Below, in pieces: positions 1 to 6,994 of a stretch of DNA of 20,892 nt; positions within the stretch are counted from its first letter, which is position 1, and every line of letters begins with the position of its first letter. Made by a program: the position numbers and the translations under genes. The stretch spans positions 1 to 20,892 of the forward strand of contig JAUWGI010000004.1 of assembly GCA_030606505.1 (NCBI GenBank), written 5' to 3'. This stretch comes from Deltaproteobacteria bacterium (GTDB lineage Bacteria; Chloroflexota; Dehalococcoidia; Dehalococcoidales; BS750m-G39). The notes under the pieces were generated by a model that saw only the letters and a program-made list of their open reading frames with translations, ran no database searches and had not been told where the DNA came from.

Positions 1-4
1 TATT

Positions 5-77
5 GCCCGAGTGGCGCAATGGAAGCGCAACCGACTTGTAATCGGTAGGTTAGTGGGTTCGAATCCCCTCTCGGGCT
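5..77 (+). tRNA. trnT: tRNA-Thr (anticodon TGT)
   Basis: This 73-nt cloverleaf has a 7-bp acceptor stem (GCCCGAG at 5-11 with CTCGGGC at 70-76), a discriminator T at 77, a D-stem GCGC/GCGC, and an anticodon stem ACCGA/TCGGT around the loop CTTGTAA, giving anticodon TGT for threonine. The T-loop is TTCGAAT. The T-stem contains one T-C mismatch (54 with 68) and a G-T wobble (53 with 69), which is slightly imperfect but tolerable. CCA is not encoded. It is the first tRNA of a Thr-Tyr-...-Thr-tuf cluster, an arrangement known from many bacteria. Confidence 0.95.
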
Positions 78-97
78 GGGATTTATTGGTGATGTGG

Positions 98-181
98 GGA
101 GGGGTGCCGGAGTGGTTAATCGGAGCAGACTGTAAATCTGCCGCCCAAAGGGCTACGTAGGTTCGAATCCTACCCCCTCCA
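98..181 (+). tRNA. trnY: tRNA-Tyr (anticodon GTA)
   Basis: This is an 84-nt class II tRNA with a long variable arm. The acceptor GGAGGGG (98-104) pairs with CCCCTCC (174-180) and the discriminator is A181. The anticodon stem GCAGA/TCTGC encloses the loop CTGTAAA, giving GTA for tyrosine. The T-arm is GTAGG-TTCGAAT-CCTAC. The next two bases are CC but a full CCA is not encoded. It lies 20 nt after tRNA-Thr(TGT) and is probably co-transcribed with it. A broken recombinase-like frame on the minus strand reads right up to its 3' end. Confidence 0.96.
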
Positions 182-342
182 CCGTGGCTTAAATACCTTA
201 TGATATCGTCCCTGTCATATTTGCTCTTACTCTCACAGCAAACCTCAAACTTCATAGTCCAATTACGCCAACGCCTAGCAGTCTTAATATCCTTGCCTCT
301 TGCCATCAAATCCATATATACTTTTTCAGCTAGACTTCCCAT
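182..342 (-). pseudogene. Truncated recombinase-like gene (integrase N-terminal fragment)
   Basis: On the minus strand an ATG at 342-340 is preceded by a perfect AGGAGG Shine-Dalgarno about 8 nt upstream, with an in-frame TAA at 384-382. The frame begins MGSLAEKVYMDLMARGKDIK and continues with TARRWRNWTMKF, then ends near DRDDIIRYLSH about 54 codons in, where it meets the 3' end of tRNA-Tyr. The pattern (amphipathic helices, T-A-R-R-W-R-N-W, then RDDIIRYL) resembles the SAM-like core-binding domain of tyrosine recombinases. No catalytic R-H-R-Y domain follows: the frame stays open through both tRNA genes to the window edge, but that part is only tRNA antisense. I infer an integrase remnant left at a tRNA attachment site. 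A short unrelated protein remains possible. No promoter was identified for it. Confidence 0.42.
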
Positions 343-450
343 CTTCCCTGCCTCCTGCTTGACTTTCACCCGTGCATTGCCTTAAAATCAATGGTTACTT
401 TATCAACTTAACTTTTATATGACGTTCTAAAGTAGAAACACTATATTTTG

Positions 451-479
451 TTGACTCTATATCCATCTTGACTTAAAAT
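451..479 (+). promoter_or_regulatory. Sigma70-type promoter for tRNA-Thr(GGT)-tuf operon
   Basis: TTGACT (451-456) is followed after exactly 17 nt by TAAAAT (474-479). The predicted start is near 486-487, about 8 nt before the tRNA at 495. The flanks are very AT-rich compared with the rest of the window. It probably drives tRNA-Thr, tuf, rpmG, secE, nusG, rplK and rplA, and possibly the thiolase cassette beyond. Confidence 0.7.
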
Positions 480-494
480 GTATTCAGGCATGGT

Positions 495-567
495 GCCCAC
501 ATAGCTCAGTTGGTAGAGCACGTTCTTGGTAAGAACGGGGTCACCAGTTCGAATCTGGTTGTGGGCT
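495..567 (+). tRNA. trnT: tRNA-Thr (anticodon GGT)
   Basis: This is a 73-nt tRNA. The acceptor GCCCACA (495-501) pairs with TGTGGGC (560-566) and the discriminator is T567. The anticodon arm CGTTC-TTGGTAA-GAACG gives GGT for threonine. The T-arm CCAGT-TCGAATCTGG carries the normal TTCGAAT loop. It lies 18 nt before the tuf start and shares its promoter, as in the E. coli thrU-tyrU-glyT-thrT-tufB cluster. The glycine tRNA often found just before it is missing here. Confidence 0.95.
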
Positions 568-585
568 TAAATAAAGGGGGGAAAA

Positions 586-1791
586 ATGGCAAAGAAGAAA
601 TTTGAGCGGACAAAGCCCCATTGCAATGTGGGCACTATCGGTCATGTTGACCATGGCAAGACAACCTTGACCGCGGCGATTACTCTGGTGTTGTCCAAGG
701 TGGGATTCGCCGATTACCGCGAGTTTGCCTCTATTGATAATGCGCCTGAGGAGAAGGCACGGGGACTGACTATCGCCATTGCCCACATTGAGTATGAGAC
801 TGAGAAACGTCATTACGCTCATATTGATTGCCCGGGGCATGCCGATTATATCAAGAACATGATAACCGGTGCTGCCCAGATGGATGGTGCCATATTGGTG
901 GTGGCGGCTGATGATGGGGTGATGCCTCAAACCAGAGAGCATCTCTTGCTGGCGCATCAGGTGGAGGTGCCGTATATAGTGACCGCTCTTAATAAGGTAG
1001 ACCTGGTGGATGACCCGGAGCTGTTAGAAGTGACCGAGCTGGAACTGAGGGAGGAATTGCTACCTAAGTATGGCTTCCCGGGCAGCGAGGTTCCCATAAT
1101 TAGAGTGAGCGCCCTTAAGGTTCTGGAGTGCGGCTGTGGCAAGCGGGAGTGTGAGTGGTGCGGTGCTATATGGAAGTTGATGGATGCCGTTGATGACTAT
1201 ATTCCGACCCCGGAGCGGCCTAAAGACAAGCCCTTCTTGATGTCAGTGGAGGATGTCTTCAGCATCAAGGGGCGGGGTACCGTGCCCACGGGAAGGGTTG
1301 AGAGAGGAACGATCAAAGCCGGGGATGAGATTGAGATAGTTGGCTTGCACCACGAGCCCCGCAAGACGGTGGCTACCAGTCTGGAGATGTTCCATAAGAC
1401 CCTGGATTATGTTGAGCCGGGAGATGCCGTCGGCATTCTGCTGCGGGGTATAGACCGGGAGGAGATAGAGCGGGGTCAGGTTTTAGCTGCCCCCGGTACC
1501 ATTAAGCCCCATACCTACGCTGAGGCTCGGGTATATGTTTTGAGTAAGGAGGAGGGAGGTAGGCATACTCCTTTCTTTAACGGATATAAACCCCAGTTTT
1601 TTATCAGGACTACCGATGTTACCGGGACTATCGAGTTGCCGGAAGGGGTGGAGATGGTTATGCCCGGTGATAATATAGACATGAAGATAAAGCTTATCTA
1701 TCCGGTAGCCATGGAGCAAGGTCTGCGTTTTGCTATCAGGGAAGGGGGTAGAACGGTAGGTGCCGGTACCATTAGCCGCATCATCGAGTAG
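586..1791 (+). CDS. tuf: Translation elongation factor EF-Tu
   Basis: EF-Tu is the GTPase that delivers aminoacyl-tRNA to the ribosomal A site. The 401-residue length is typical. All G motifs are visible: GHVDHGKT (19-26), switch-I RGLTI with Thr62, DCPGH (81-85), NKVD (136-139) and SALK (175-178), followed by the two beta-barrel domains (for example [13 protein letters not shown] and [10 protein letters not shown]). Just after SALK there is a Cys-rich insert with C182, C184, C189 and C192 (CGC...CEWC), which looks like a metal-binding knuckle; I recall a similar insert in other Chloroflexota EF-Tu proteins. The start is supported by a GGGGGG ribosome-binding site 5-10 nt upstream. It follows tRNA-Thr directly and rpmG follows after 2 nt, so it belongs to one operon. 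Confidence 0.98.
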   Translation: MAKKKFERTKPHCNVGTIGHVDHGKTTLTAAITLVLSKVGFADYREFASIDNAPEEKARGLTIAIAHIEYETEKRHYAHIDCPGHADYIKNMITGAAQMDGAILVVAADDGVMPQTREHLLLAHQVEVPYIVTALNKVDLVDDPELLEVTELELREELLPKYGFPGSEVPIIRVSALKVLECGCGKRECEWCGAIWKLMDAVDDYIPTPERPKDKPFLMSVEDVFSIKGRGTVPTGRVERGTIKAGDEIEIVGLHHEPRKTVATSLEMFHKTLDYVEPGDAVGILLRGIDREEIERGQVLAAPGTIKPHTYAEARVYVLSKEEGGRHTPFFNGYKPQFFIRTTDVTGTIELPEGVEMVMPGDNIDMKIKLIYPVAMEQGLRFAIREGGRTVGAGTISRIIE

Positions 1792-1793
1792 AG

Positions 1794-1961
1794 ATGGCGA
1801 GGAAGGCTGAAGCCAGGAATATTATCTATCTTGCCTGCACTGAGTGCAGGGAGAGAACATATACTACCAGTAAGAACAGGCGCAACGACTCCCAGCGGTT
1901 GGAACTGAAGAAGTATTGCCCCCGTTGTCGCACTCATACCCTCCATAGGGAGGCAAAATAG
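1794..1961 (+). CDS. rpmG: 50S ribosomal protein L33
   Basis: This is a 55-residue protein starting [18 protein letters not shown] and ending HTLHREAK. It is the Zn-ribbon type of L33, with C15-x-x-C18 and C42-x-x-C45 as metal ligands, and the usual Tyr-Thr-Thr-Ser-Lys-Asn-Arg-Arg core. L33 sits near the E site of the large ribosomal subunit. The ATG lies 2 nt after the tuf stop, so translation is probably coupled; the SD-like sequence lies within the end of tuf. Its place between tuf and secE is the classic bacterial order. The tRNA-Trp gene found between rpmG and secE in some bacteria is absent: only 36 nt separate the two genes. Confidence 0.95.
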   Translation: MARKAEARNIIYLACTECRERTYTTSKNRRNDSQRLELKKYCPRCRTHTLHREAK

Positions 1962-1997
1962 TGGCAGGCAACTAGAAGAGGGATGTGAGGCTCTTTC

Positions 1998-2207
1998 ATG
2001 ACTCATCGTACTACTACCAAGCGTTCCAGGTTTAGTTTTATTGGTGAAACCATCGCCGAGTTAAAGAAGGTAGTCTGGCTAACCAGACGAGAGGCGGCTT
2101 ATTTGACCTTTATGGTGTTAATTGTGGCAATTATAGTGGCCCTGATTCTAGGAGCCTTTGACTATGCTTTTACCAACCTGGTTGACAAGTTCTTTCTGGG
2201 CGGATAG
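1998..2207 (+). CDS. secE: Preprotein translocase subunit SecE
   Basis: This is a 69-residue single-span SecE, the clamp subunit of the SecYEG translocon in the cytoplasmic membrane. Residues 1-14 are basic and Thr/Ser-rich (MTHRTTTKRSRFSF). The conserved amphipathic helix IAELKKVVWLTRREA covers about 19-33, followed by a hydrophobic helix at about 35-56 (LTFMVLIVAIIVALILGAF). The length fits the short bacterial form; E. coli SecE is longer, with three spans. Upstream GTGAGG provides a modest ribosome-binding site. Position between rpmG and nusG is the textbook arrangement and confirms the call. Confidence 0.94.
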   Translation: MTHRTTTKRSRFSFIGETIAELKKVVWLTRREAAYLTFMVLIVAIIVALILGAFDYAFTNLVDKFFLGG

Positions 2208-2244
2208 AAAATTACGCCCGGCTTTTAAGACAGTATTGGCCTGA

Positions 2245-2790
2245 ATGAGGTTATCGTTGGAAGGGAATCAGAAAAGTTGGTTTGTAGTTCATACCTACTC
2301 CGGGTATGAAGAACGAGTTAAGAAGAATCTGGAGCAGCGTATCAAGTATATGGACAGCGGGGGTGAGATCTCCCAGGTAATCATACCTACTGAGGTGGAG
2401 ATTGAGGTTAAGAATGGGCAGCGGCGCAATGTGGATAAGAAGATACTGCCCGGTTATATTCTGGTTCAGATGGAGCTGAGCGATCAGAGCTGGAATATAG
2501 TGCGTAATACCCCTGGTGTCACTGGTTTCGTTGGTAGCGGTAATAAGCCAACTCCTCTTGAGGAGGGGGAAGTTAATCAAATTCTGAAACAGATGGAAGC
2601 GAAAGCGCCCAGGGTTAGGGTTGGTTTCCGGAAGGGGCAGAGTGTGCGGGTGACCAGCGGTCCCTTTATTGATTTTGTTGGGGTGGTGGATGAAATCAGC
2701 GTGGATAAGGGTAAGGTCAAGGTGCTCCTTTCCCTTTTCGGGCGGGAGACACCGGTAGAGCTTGATTTTTTGCAGGTGGAGAAGCTTTAG
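2245..2790 (+). CDS. nusG: Transcription termination/antitermination factor NusG
   Basis: NusG binds RNA polymerase and couples it to Rho or the ribosome. The NGN domain covers roughly residues 10-115, with WFVVHTYSGYE, PGYILVQM and VRNTPGVTGFVG. A short linker leads to the KOW domain at about 125-181, with KGQSVRVTSGPFIDFVGVVDEI and LFGRETPVELDFLQVEKL. The 181-residue length is standard. The start is uncertain: the ATG at 2245 has no clear Shine-Dalgarno, whereas an in-frame TTG at 2257 is preceded by TGAGG at a 6-nt spacing and would give a protein four residues shorter. secE lies 37 nt upstream and rplK 9 nt downstream, within the same operon. Confidence 0.96.
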   Translation: MRLSLEGNQKSWFVVHTYSGYEERVKKNLEQRIKYMDSGGEISQVIIPTEVEIEVKNGQRRNVDKKILPGYILVQMELSDQSWNIVRNTPGVTGFVGSGNKPTPLEEGEVNQILKQMEAKAPRVRVGFRKGQSVRVTSGPFIDFVGVVDEISVDKGKVKVLLSLFGRETPVELDFLQVEKL

Positions 2791-2799
2791 GGAGGCAAA

Positions 2800-3222
2800 G
2801 TGGCCAAAAAGGTTAAAGTAGTGATAAAATTACAGATTCCAGCGGGGAAGGCCAATCCGGCGCCGCCGGTGGGCCCTGCCTTGGGACAGCATGGGCTTAA
2901 TATTATGGCCTTCTGTAAGGAATACAACGAGCGTACTGCCAGCCAGGAAGGCTCTATTATTCCGGTGGAAATAACCGTATTTGAGGATCGCTCTTTTACC
3001 TTTATTACCAAAACGCCACCGGCTACCGATTTGCTTAAAAAAGCACTGGGTATAGAAAAGGGCTCCACCGGTACCGGGCATGAACAGGTGGGTAAGATAA
3101 CTCGAGCCCAACTCAGGGAAATAGCCCAGCTTAAGGCTAAGGATTTGAACGCTGATAATATTGAAGGGGCGGAGCGAATTATTGAGGGCACCGCCCGAAG
3201 TATGGGTATTGAGGTGGAATAA
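2800..3222 (+). CDS. rplK: 50S ribosomal protein L11
   Basis: L11 forms part of the GTPase-associated centre of the large subunit. The 140-residue protein has the N-terminal domain signature [19 protein letters not shown] (about residues 14-32) and FCKEYNERT, followed by the RNA-binding C-terminal domain with [14 protein letters not shown], the helix [14 protein letters not shown], and the terminal [12 protein letters not shown]. It starts with GTG at 2800, supported by GGGAGG 6-10 nt upstream at the very end of nusG. The spacing to rplA is 2 nt, implying coupled translation. Confidence 0.97.
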   Translation: MAKKVKVVIKLQIPAGKANPAPPVGPALGQHGLNIMAFCKEYNERTASQEGSIIPVEITVFEDRSFTFITKTPPATDLLKKALGIEKGSTGTGHEQVGKITRAQLREIAQLKAKDLNADNIEGAERIIEGTARSMGIEVE

Positions 3223-3224
3223 CG

Positions 3225-3938
3225 GTGGCGAAACACGGTAAGAAATATAACGAAGCGGTAGGTCTGGTAGATAAGGACAAGCTCTATCTTCCTATGGAGG
3301 CTATCGAGCTGGCCAAGAAGGCGGCTTATACCAAATTTGATGAGACGGTTGAGCTTCACCTGCGGATGGGTGTTGACCCTCGTGACGCTACCCAGCAGGT
3401 GCGCGGTGTGGCTCTATTACCTCATGGCTTGGGCAAGAAGGTGCGGGTTCTGGTTTTTTCTCAAGGTGAAGCGGCCAGGAACGCTGAGACTGCCGGAGCC
3501 GAATTCGTTGGCGGTGATGATTTAATCAAGAAGATTGAGGGGGGATGGCTGGATTTTGATGTCACTATCGCTACCCCGGATATGATGGGCAAGGTAGGCC
3601 GGCTGGGGAAAATCCTGGGGAGGAAGGGACTGATGCCTAACCCCAAGTCGGGGACGGTGGTAGCTGCCGAAGACTTGCCCCGGGCAATCAACGAAGCCCG
3701 CCAGGGGCGGGTGGAGTTTAAGCTGGACAGGACAGCTATCATTCATGTTTCGCTGGGTAAGGTTAGCTTTGAGGCTGATAAGTTGATGGACAACCTGACA
3801 GCCGTGATTGAAGCAATATCCAGGGCTAAGCCCAGTGGTGCTAAGGGTCAGTATATAAAAACCGCTTCTTTAACCACTACTATGGGGCCGGGTGTGAACC
3901 TTGACTTGAAACCAACCTTATCGTTAACTTCTAGTTGA
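3225..3938 (+). CDS. rplA: 50S ribosomal protein L1
   Basis: L1 forms the mobile stalk next to the E site and often represses its own operon by binding mRNA. The 237-residue length is normal. Diagnostic stretches are [15 protein letters not shown] (about 39-53), [34 protein letters not shown] (about 127-145) and the C-terminal [17 protein letters not shown]. The start codon is GTG, 2 nt after the rplK stop. Unlike almost all bacteria, rplJ does not follow: four acyl-CoA genes intervene. No intrinsic terminator is visible in the 33-nt gap after the gene. Confidence 0.97.
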   Translation: MAKHGKKYNEAVGLVDKDKLYLPMEAIELAKKAAYTKFDETVELHLRMGVDPRDATQQVRGVALLPHGLGKKVRVLVFSQGEAARNAETAGAEFVGGDDLIKKIEGGWLDFDVTIATPDMMGKVGRLGKILGRKGLMPNPKSGTVVAAEDLPRAINEARQGRVEFKLDRTAIIHVSLGKVSFEADKLMDNLTAVIEAISRAKPSGAKGQYIKTASLTTTMGPGVNLDLKPTLSLTSS

Positions 3939-3971
3939 TAATAAAATAACCTAGACTAAAGGGGACGTTTA

Positions 3972-5123
3972 ATGGAAGATATTGCTATTGTCGGTGCCGG
4001 CCAGAGCGCTTTTAGTCGTAGCTGCGGTGAGTCTATCCGGGAGTTATGTTTTGAGGCTTATAAGGAGGCACTGGAGGGTCTGGATATCACCGGTAATGAT
4101 ATAGACGCCTCTATTATTTGCTCGGCGCCGGAATATGATAAACAGCGCTCACCTTCGGGCTTAATATCGGAGTATCTGGAGCTGACCCCCAAGCCCACTT
4201 TCTATGTCGAGACGGTATGTTCCTCCAGCAGCACCGGGTTAAGGGTGGCTTGGTCACTGATAAAGGCGGGGCTTCACAAGGTGGTTGCGGTAATCGGTTT
4301 TCAGAAGATGTCCGAGCTCTCCTCCCGTGACGCTGCGGAGAGGATGGGCCGGGGGGGAGATATAATCTGGGAGTCACCCTTTGGGGTAACCATGCCCGCC
4401 GGCTATGCCATGTATGCCCGGGCTCATATGGCCAAGTACGGGACTACCGAGGAGCAGCTGGCTAAGGTACGGGTCAAGAACTCCCACTACGGGGTAACCA
4501 ATCCCAAGGCTAACTATCGCAAGGAACTGAGCCTGGAGGATATTTTGAACTCGGAGGTGATAACCAGTCCGCTGAAAAAGTTTGATTGCTGCGCTAATGC
4601 TGATGGCTCCTCCTGTATCATCCTGGCCAGAGGCGATGTCGCCAAGGGTATAAGCAAAACCCCCATCTGGATTGCTGGTCTGGGGGCGGCCACTGATACC
4701 ATGAGCATGGCCGGCAGGGAATCGCTCACCGGACTGCGGTGCGCTCAGGAAGCCGCCCGGCAGGCTTACAAGATGGCCGGTATTAAACCTCAGGATGTTG
4801 ATGTGGCTGAGGTTCACGATTGTTTTACCGTCTCCGAGATTCTGGCTTATGAGGACCTGGGCTTTGCCAAGCCTGGGGAGGGGGCGGGGTTGATTGAGGA
4901 TAAAGAGACCTATGCCGATGGCAAGATGCCGGTAAATGTCGACGGCGGTTTGTTATCTAAGGGACATCCTATAGGCGCTACCGGAGGTTCACAGATTAGG
5001 ACCATTGTCCGCCAGCTCCGGGGTGAGGCCACCGAGGCTCAGGTGGAGGGTGCGGAAATAGGTCTGGTGCACAATATCGGTGGCGTTGGGCAATACGGCA
5101 ATGTAACCATTGTGAGGAGGTAG
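3972..5123 (+). CDS. Thiolase family protein (SCP-x/archaeal type)
   Basis: This is a 383-residue thiolase-fold protein of the SCP-x/archaeal acetoacetyl-CoA thiolase type, which condenses or cleaves acyl-CoA thioesters in the cytoplasm. Visible active-site features are the nucleophile Cys83 in ETVCSSSSTGL, the HDCF block (282-285) followed by TVSEILAYEDLG, the His332 loop GHPIGATG (331-338), and HNIGG (368-372) where classical thiolases carry CGGG. The start has AAGGGG about 8 nt upstream. A weak promoter (TTATCG, 18 nt, TAAAAT at 3942-3947) is possible in the gap after rplA; otherwise it is transcribed with the ribosomal genes. The DUF35 gene begins 5 nt after its stop, a pairing typical of thiolases that need a DUF35 partner (archaeal ACAT/HMGCS, BbsB/BbsA). 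The substrate is unknown. Confidence 0.9.
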   Translation: MEDIAIVGAGQSAFSRSCGESIRELCFEAYKEALEGLDITGNDIDASIICSAPEYDKQRSPSGLISEYLELTPKPTFYVETVCSSSSTGLRVAWSLIKAGLHKVVAVIGFQKMSELSSRDAAERMGRGGDIIWESPFGVTMPAGYAMYARAHMAKYGTTEEQLAKVRVKNSHYGVTNPKANYRKELSLEDILNSEVITSPLKKFDCCANADGSSCIILARGDVAKGISKTPIWIAGLGAATDTMSMAGRESLTGLRCAQEAARQAYKMAGIKPQDVDVAEVHDCFTVSEILAYEDLGFAKPGEGAGLIEDKETYADGKMPVNVDGGLLSKGHPIGATGGSQIRTIVRQLRGEATEAQVEGAEIGLVHNIGGVGQYGNVTIVRR

Positions 5124-5128
5124 CTTGA

Positions 5129-5542
5129 ATGGGCTTTGAGAATTTTGGCACAGTTAGCTTTACTGCCGAATCCAAAGTGGCTGATTTTATAACCCAACTG
5201 GAGGCAGGTAAGGTAATGGCAACCAGATGCCGAAAGTGCGGGGGTAGCTACTTTCCACCCAAGGCGGATTGCCCGAAGTGCCTGTCAAGTGATGTAGAGT
5301 GGTTCGAAGTTAAGAGTAAAGGTAAGCTGCAAAGCTATACTGTGGTGAATTACGGTCCCAGCGGTTTTGAGAACGACGCTCCTTATATTCTGGCTCTGGC
5401 TGAGTTTGACGAGGGCATCCAGATTCTGGCCCGCTTGAGCCGGGATATCGCGGAGAAGGATATCAAGATTGGTATGAATTTGACGGTCAATCCGGCAAAA
5501 TTACCTGATAACAGGATTGCCTACGAATTTAAAAGAGTCTAG
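5129..5542 (+). CDS. DUF35 Zn-ribbon/OB-fold acyl-CoA-associated protein
   Basis: This is a 137-residue stand-alone DUF35 protein. It has an N-terminal helix (about 14-28), a rubredoxin-like zinc ribbon with C34-x-x-C37 and C48-x-x-C51 (TRCRKCGGSYFPP...CPKC), then an OB fold (about 60-137) with GKLQSYTVVNYGP and the usual end NRIAYEFKRV. In known cases DUF35 proteins are not enzymes but scaffold or CoA-binding subunits of thiolases, such as the archaeal thiolase/HMG-CoA synthase complex and the benzoylsuccinyl-CoA thiolase subunit BbsA. The GGAGG ribosome-binding site overlaps the end of the upstream thiolase gene, indicating coupled expression and likely a physical complex with that thiolase. 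Confidence 0.9.
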   Translation: MGFENFGTVSFTAESKVADFITQLEAGKVMATRCRKCGGSYFPPKADCPKCLSSDVEWFEVKSKGKLQSYTVVNYGPSGFENDAPYILALAEFDEGIQILARLSRDIAEKDIKIGMNLTVNPAKLPDNRIAYEFKRV

Positions 5543-5556
5543 CAAGGAGGGTAAGC

Positions 5557-6963
5557 ATGGTTGGTATTACCTCATACGGCGCTTATGTACCTCTGTACCG
5601 GCTAAGCCGGGAGGCGATAGCTAGAGGTGCCAGAGGCGAAAAGGCGATATGTAACTTTGATGAGGATAGCATCACAATGGCGGCGGCGGCGTCTATCGAT
5701 TGCTTGACCGGCATTGACCGGGAGACGATAGATGGGCTATATTTTGCCACCACCACTTCCCCCTACAAAGAGAAGTCAGGGGCGGCTATTGTGGCCATGG
5801 CCACAGACCTTAAGGAAAATGTCTTTACCGCTGATTTTGCTCATTCCCTGCGGGCGGGGACTTCTGCTCTCATGTCGGCTATTGACGCGGTTAAGGCCGG
5901 CTCAGCGAAGAAGGTGATGGTAACAGCGGCCGATACTCGTTTGGGGGTTCCCACTTCACCTTATGAGCAGAACTTTGGTGATGGTGCCGGTGCCCTCCTC
6001 ATTGGGGACAGCAATGTTATCGCCACCATTGAAGCCAGCTACTCGGTCTATAGCGAGATAATGGATGTGTGGCGGGCTGATGGTGACACCTTTATTCGCT
6101 CCTGGGAGGACCGGTTTACCACTACACATGGCTATACGGCGGTGGTTGGTGAGGCGATATCGGGGTTGCTGAAGAAGACCGGCCTGAAACCCGGAGATTT
6201 AGCCAAGGTTGTTCTCTATACCCCTGATGCCAGAAGGAGCGCCGATTTAGCCAAGAAATTGGGTTTTGATGTCAAGACACAGCTTCAAGACCCCTTCTTT
6301 AATAATATGGGCAGTACTGGTACCGCCCTTCCCCTGATGCTGCTGGTAGCGGCGCTTGAAGAGGCTAAGGCGGGTGACCGCATCCTGCTAGCTAGCTATG
6401 GTAATGGCAGTGATGCCTTCGTCCTGCAGGTGACCGAACAGATACAGAAAATCAAAGGCCGGCGGGGCATGAAGGGGCACCTGGAATCAAAGAAGGTGAT
6501 TGATGATTATAAGCAGTACCTTGTCTGGCGGGGGATATTGCCGATAGAGCTGCGCAAAGAGACGGTGGCTTTTATCTCCGCCCCGGCTCTCTGGAGGGAG
6601 CGTGATGCTAACCTGCGCTTCCACGGCGTTAAGTGCCAGGTTTGTGGCACCATCCAGTATCCGCCGCAGCGGGTCTGCACCAAGTGTCACGCCAAAGACC
6701 AGTTTGAACCGTACCGGCTGTCGGATAAGAAGGCCAAGATATTCACCTATTCTATGGACTATATCACCTACCCCGTGCTGGAACGCCCCGTGGTTAACGC
6801 CGCAATCGATTTTGACGGCGGGGGTAGGACACTGTGCTATCTGACCGACCGCGAGGCGGAGCAGGTTCAATGTGGTCTGCCGGTGGAGATGAGCTTTAGA
6901 AAGCTATTTGTTAAAGACGGCATTCATAACTATTTCTGGAAGGCTATACCGTTAAGGACTTAA
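5557..6963 (+). CDS. HMG-CoA-synthase-fold protein fused to C-terminal DUF35 domain
   Basis: This 468-residue fusion starts with an archaeal-type HMG-CoA synthase fold (about 1-295: MVGITSYGAYVPLYRLS, DEDSITMAAAA, TADFAHSLRAGT, FGDGAGALLIG, LASYGNGSDAF). After a linker, a DUF35 domain (about 352-468) carries C360-x-x-C363 and C374-x-x-C377 plus an OB fold. Aligned from memory to archaeal HMG-CoA synthase, the catalytic Cys is Leu98, the catalytic Glu is Thr66 and the catalytic His is Tyr221. Normal HMG-CoA synthase chemistry is therefore unlikely, and a structural, CoA-channelling or altered condensing role is inferred. The start has GGAGG 7-11 nt upstream and lies 14 nt after the DUF35 gene; the second thiolase follows after 31 nt. 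Database labels would probably read HMG-CoA synthase, which I consider misleading. Confidence 0.85.
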   Translation: MVGITSYGAYVPLYRLSREAIARGARGEKAICNFDEDSITMAAAASIDCLTGIDRETIDGLYFATTTSPYKEKSGAAIVAMATDLKENVFTADFAHSLRAGTSALMSAIDAVKAGSAKKVMVTAADTRLGVPTSPYEQNFGDGAGALLIGDSNVIATIEASYSVYSEIMDVWRADGDTFIRSWEDRFTTTHGYTAVVGEAISGLLKKTGLKPGDLAKVVLYTPDARRSADLAKKLGFDVKTQLQDPFFNNMGSTGTALPLMLLVAALEEAKAGDRILLASYGNGSDAFVLQVTEQIQKIKGRRGMKGHLESKKVIDDYKQYLVWRGILPIELRKETVAFISAPALWRERDANLRFHGVKCQVCGTIQYPPQRVCTKCHAKDQFEPYRLSDKKAKIFTYSMDYITYPVLERPVVNAAIDFDGGGRTLCYLTDREAEQVQCGLPVEMSFRKLFVKDGIHNYFWKAIPLRT

Positions 6964-6994
6964 CTGATAGATAGAATAAAGTGGAGGTAACCCT

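Noticed and set aside
1..181. Minus-strand frame continuing from the recombinase remnant through both tRNAs
   Set aside because: The translated part over the tRNAs is simply antisense of conserved tRNA sequence and has no recombinase features, so the open frame is fortuitous.
200..385. A 61-codon open frame on the plus strand
   Set aside because: It lacks a ribosome-binding site, has an unremarkable Leu/Ser-rich translation, and lies opposite a minus-strand frame with a perfect AGGAGG and recombinase-like sequence.
1962..1997. A tRNA-Trp between rpmG and secE
   Set aside because: The gap is only 36 nt, too short for a tRNA, and no cloverleaf is present.
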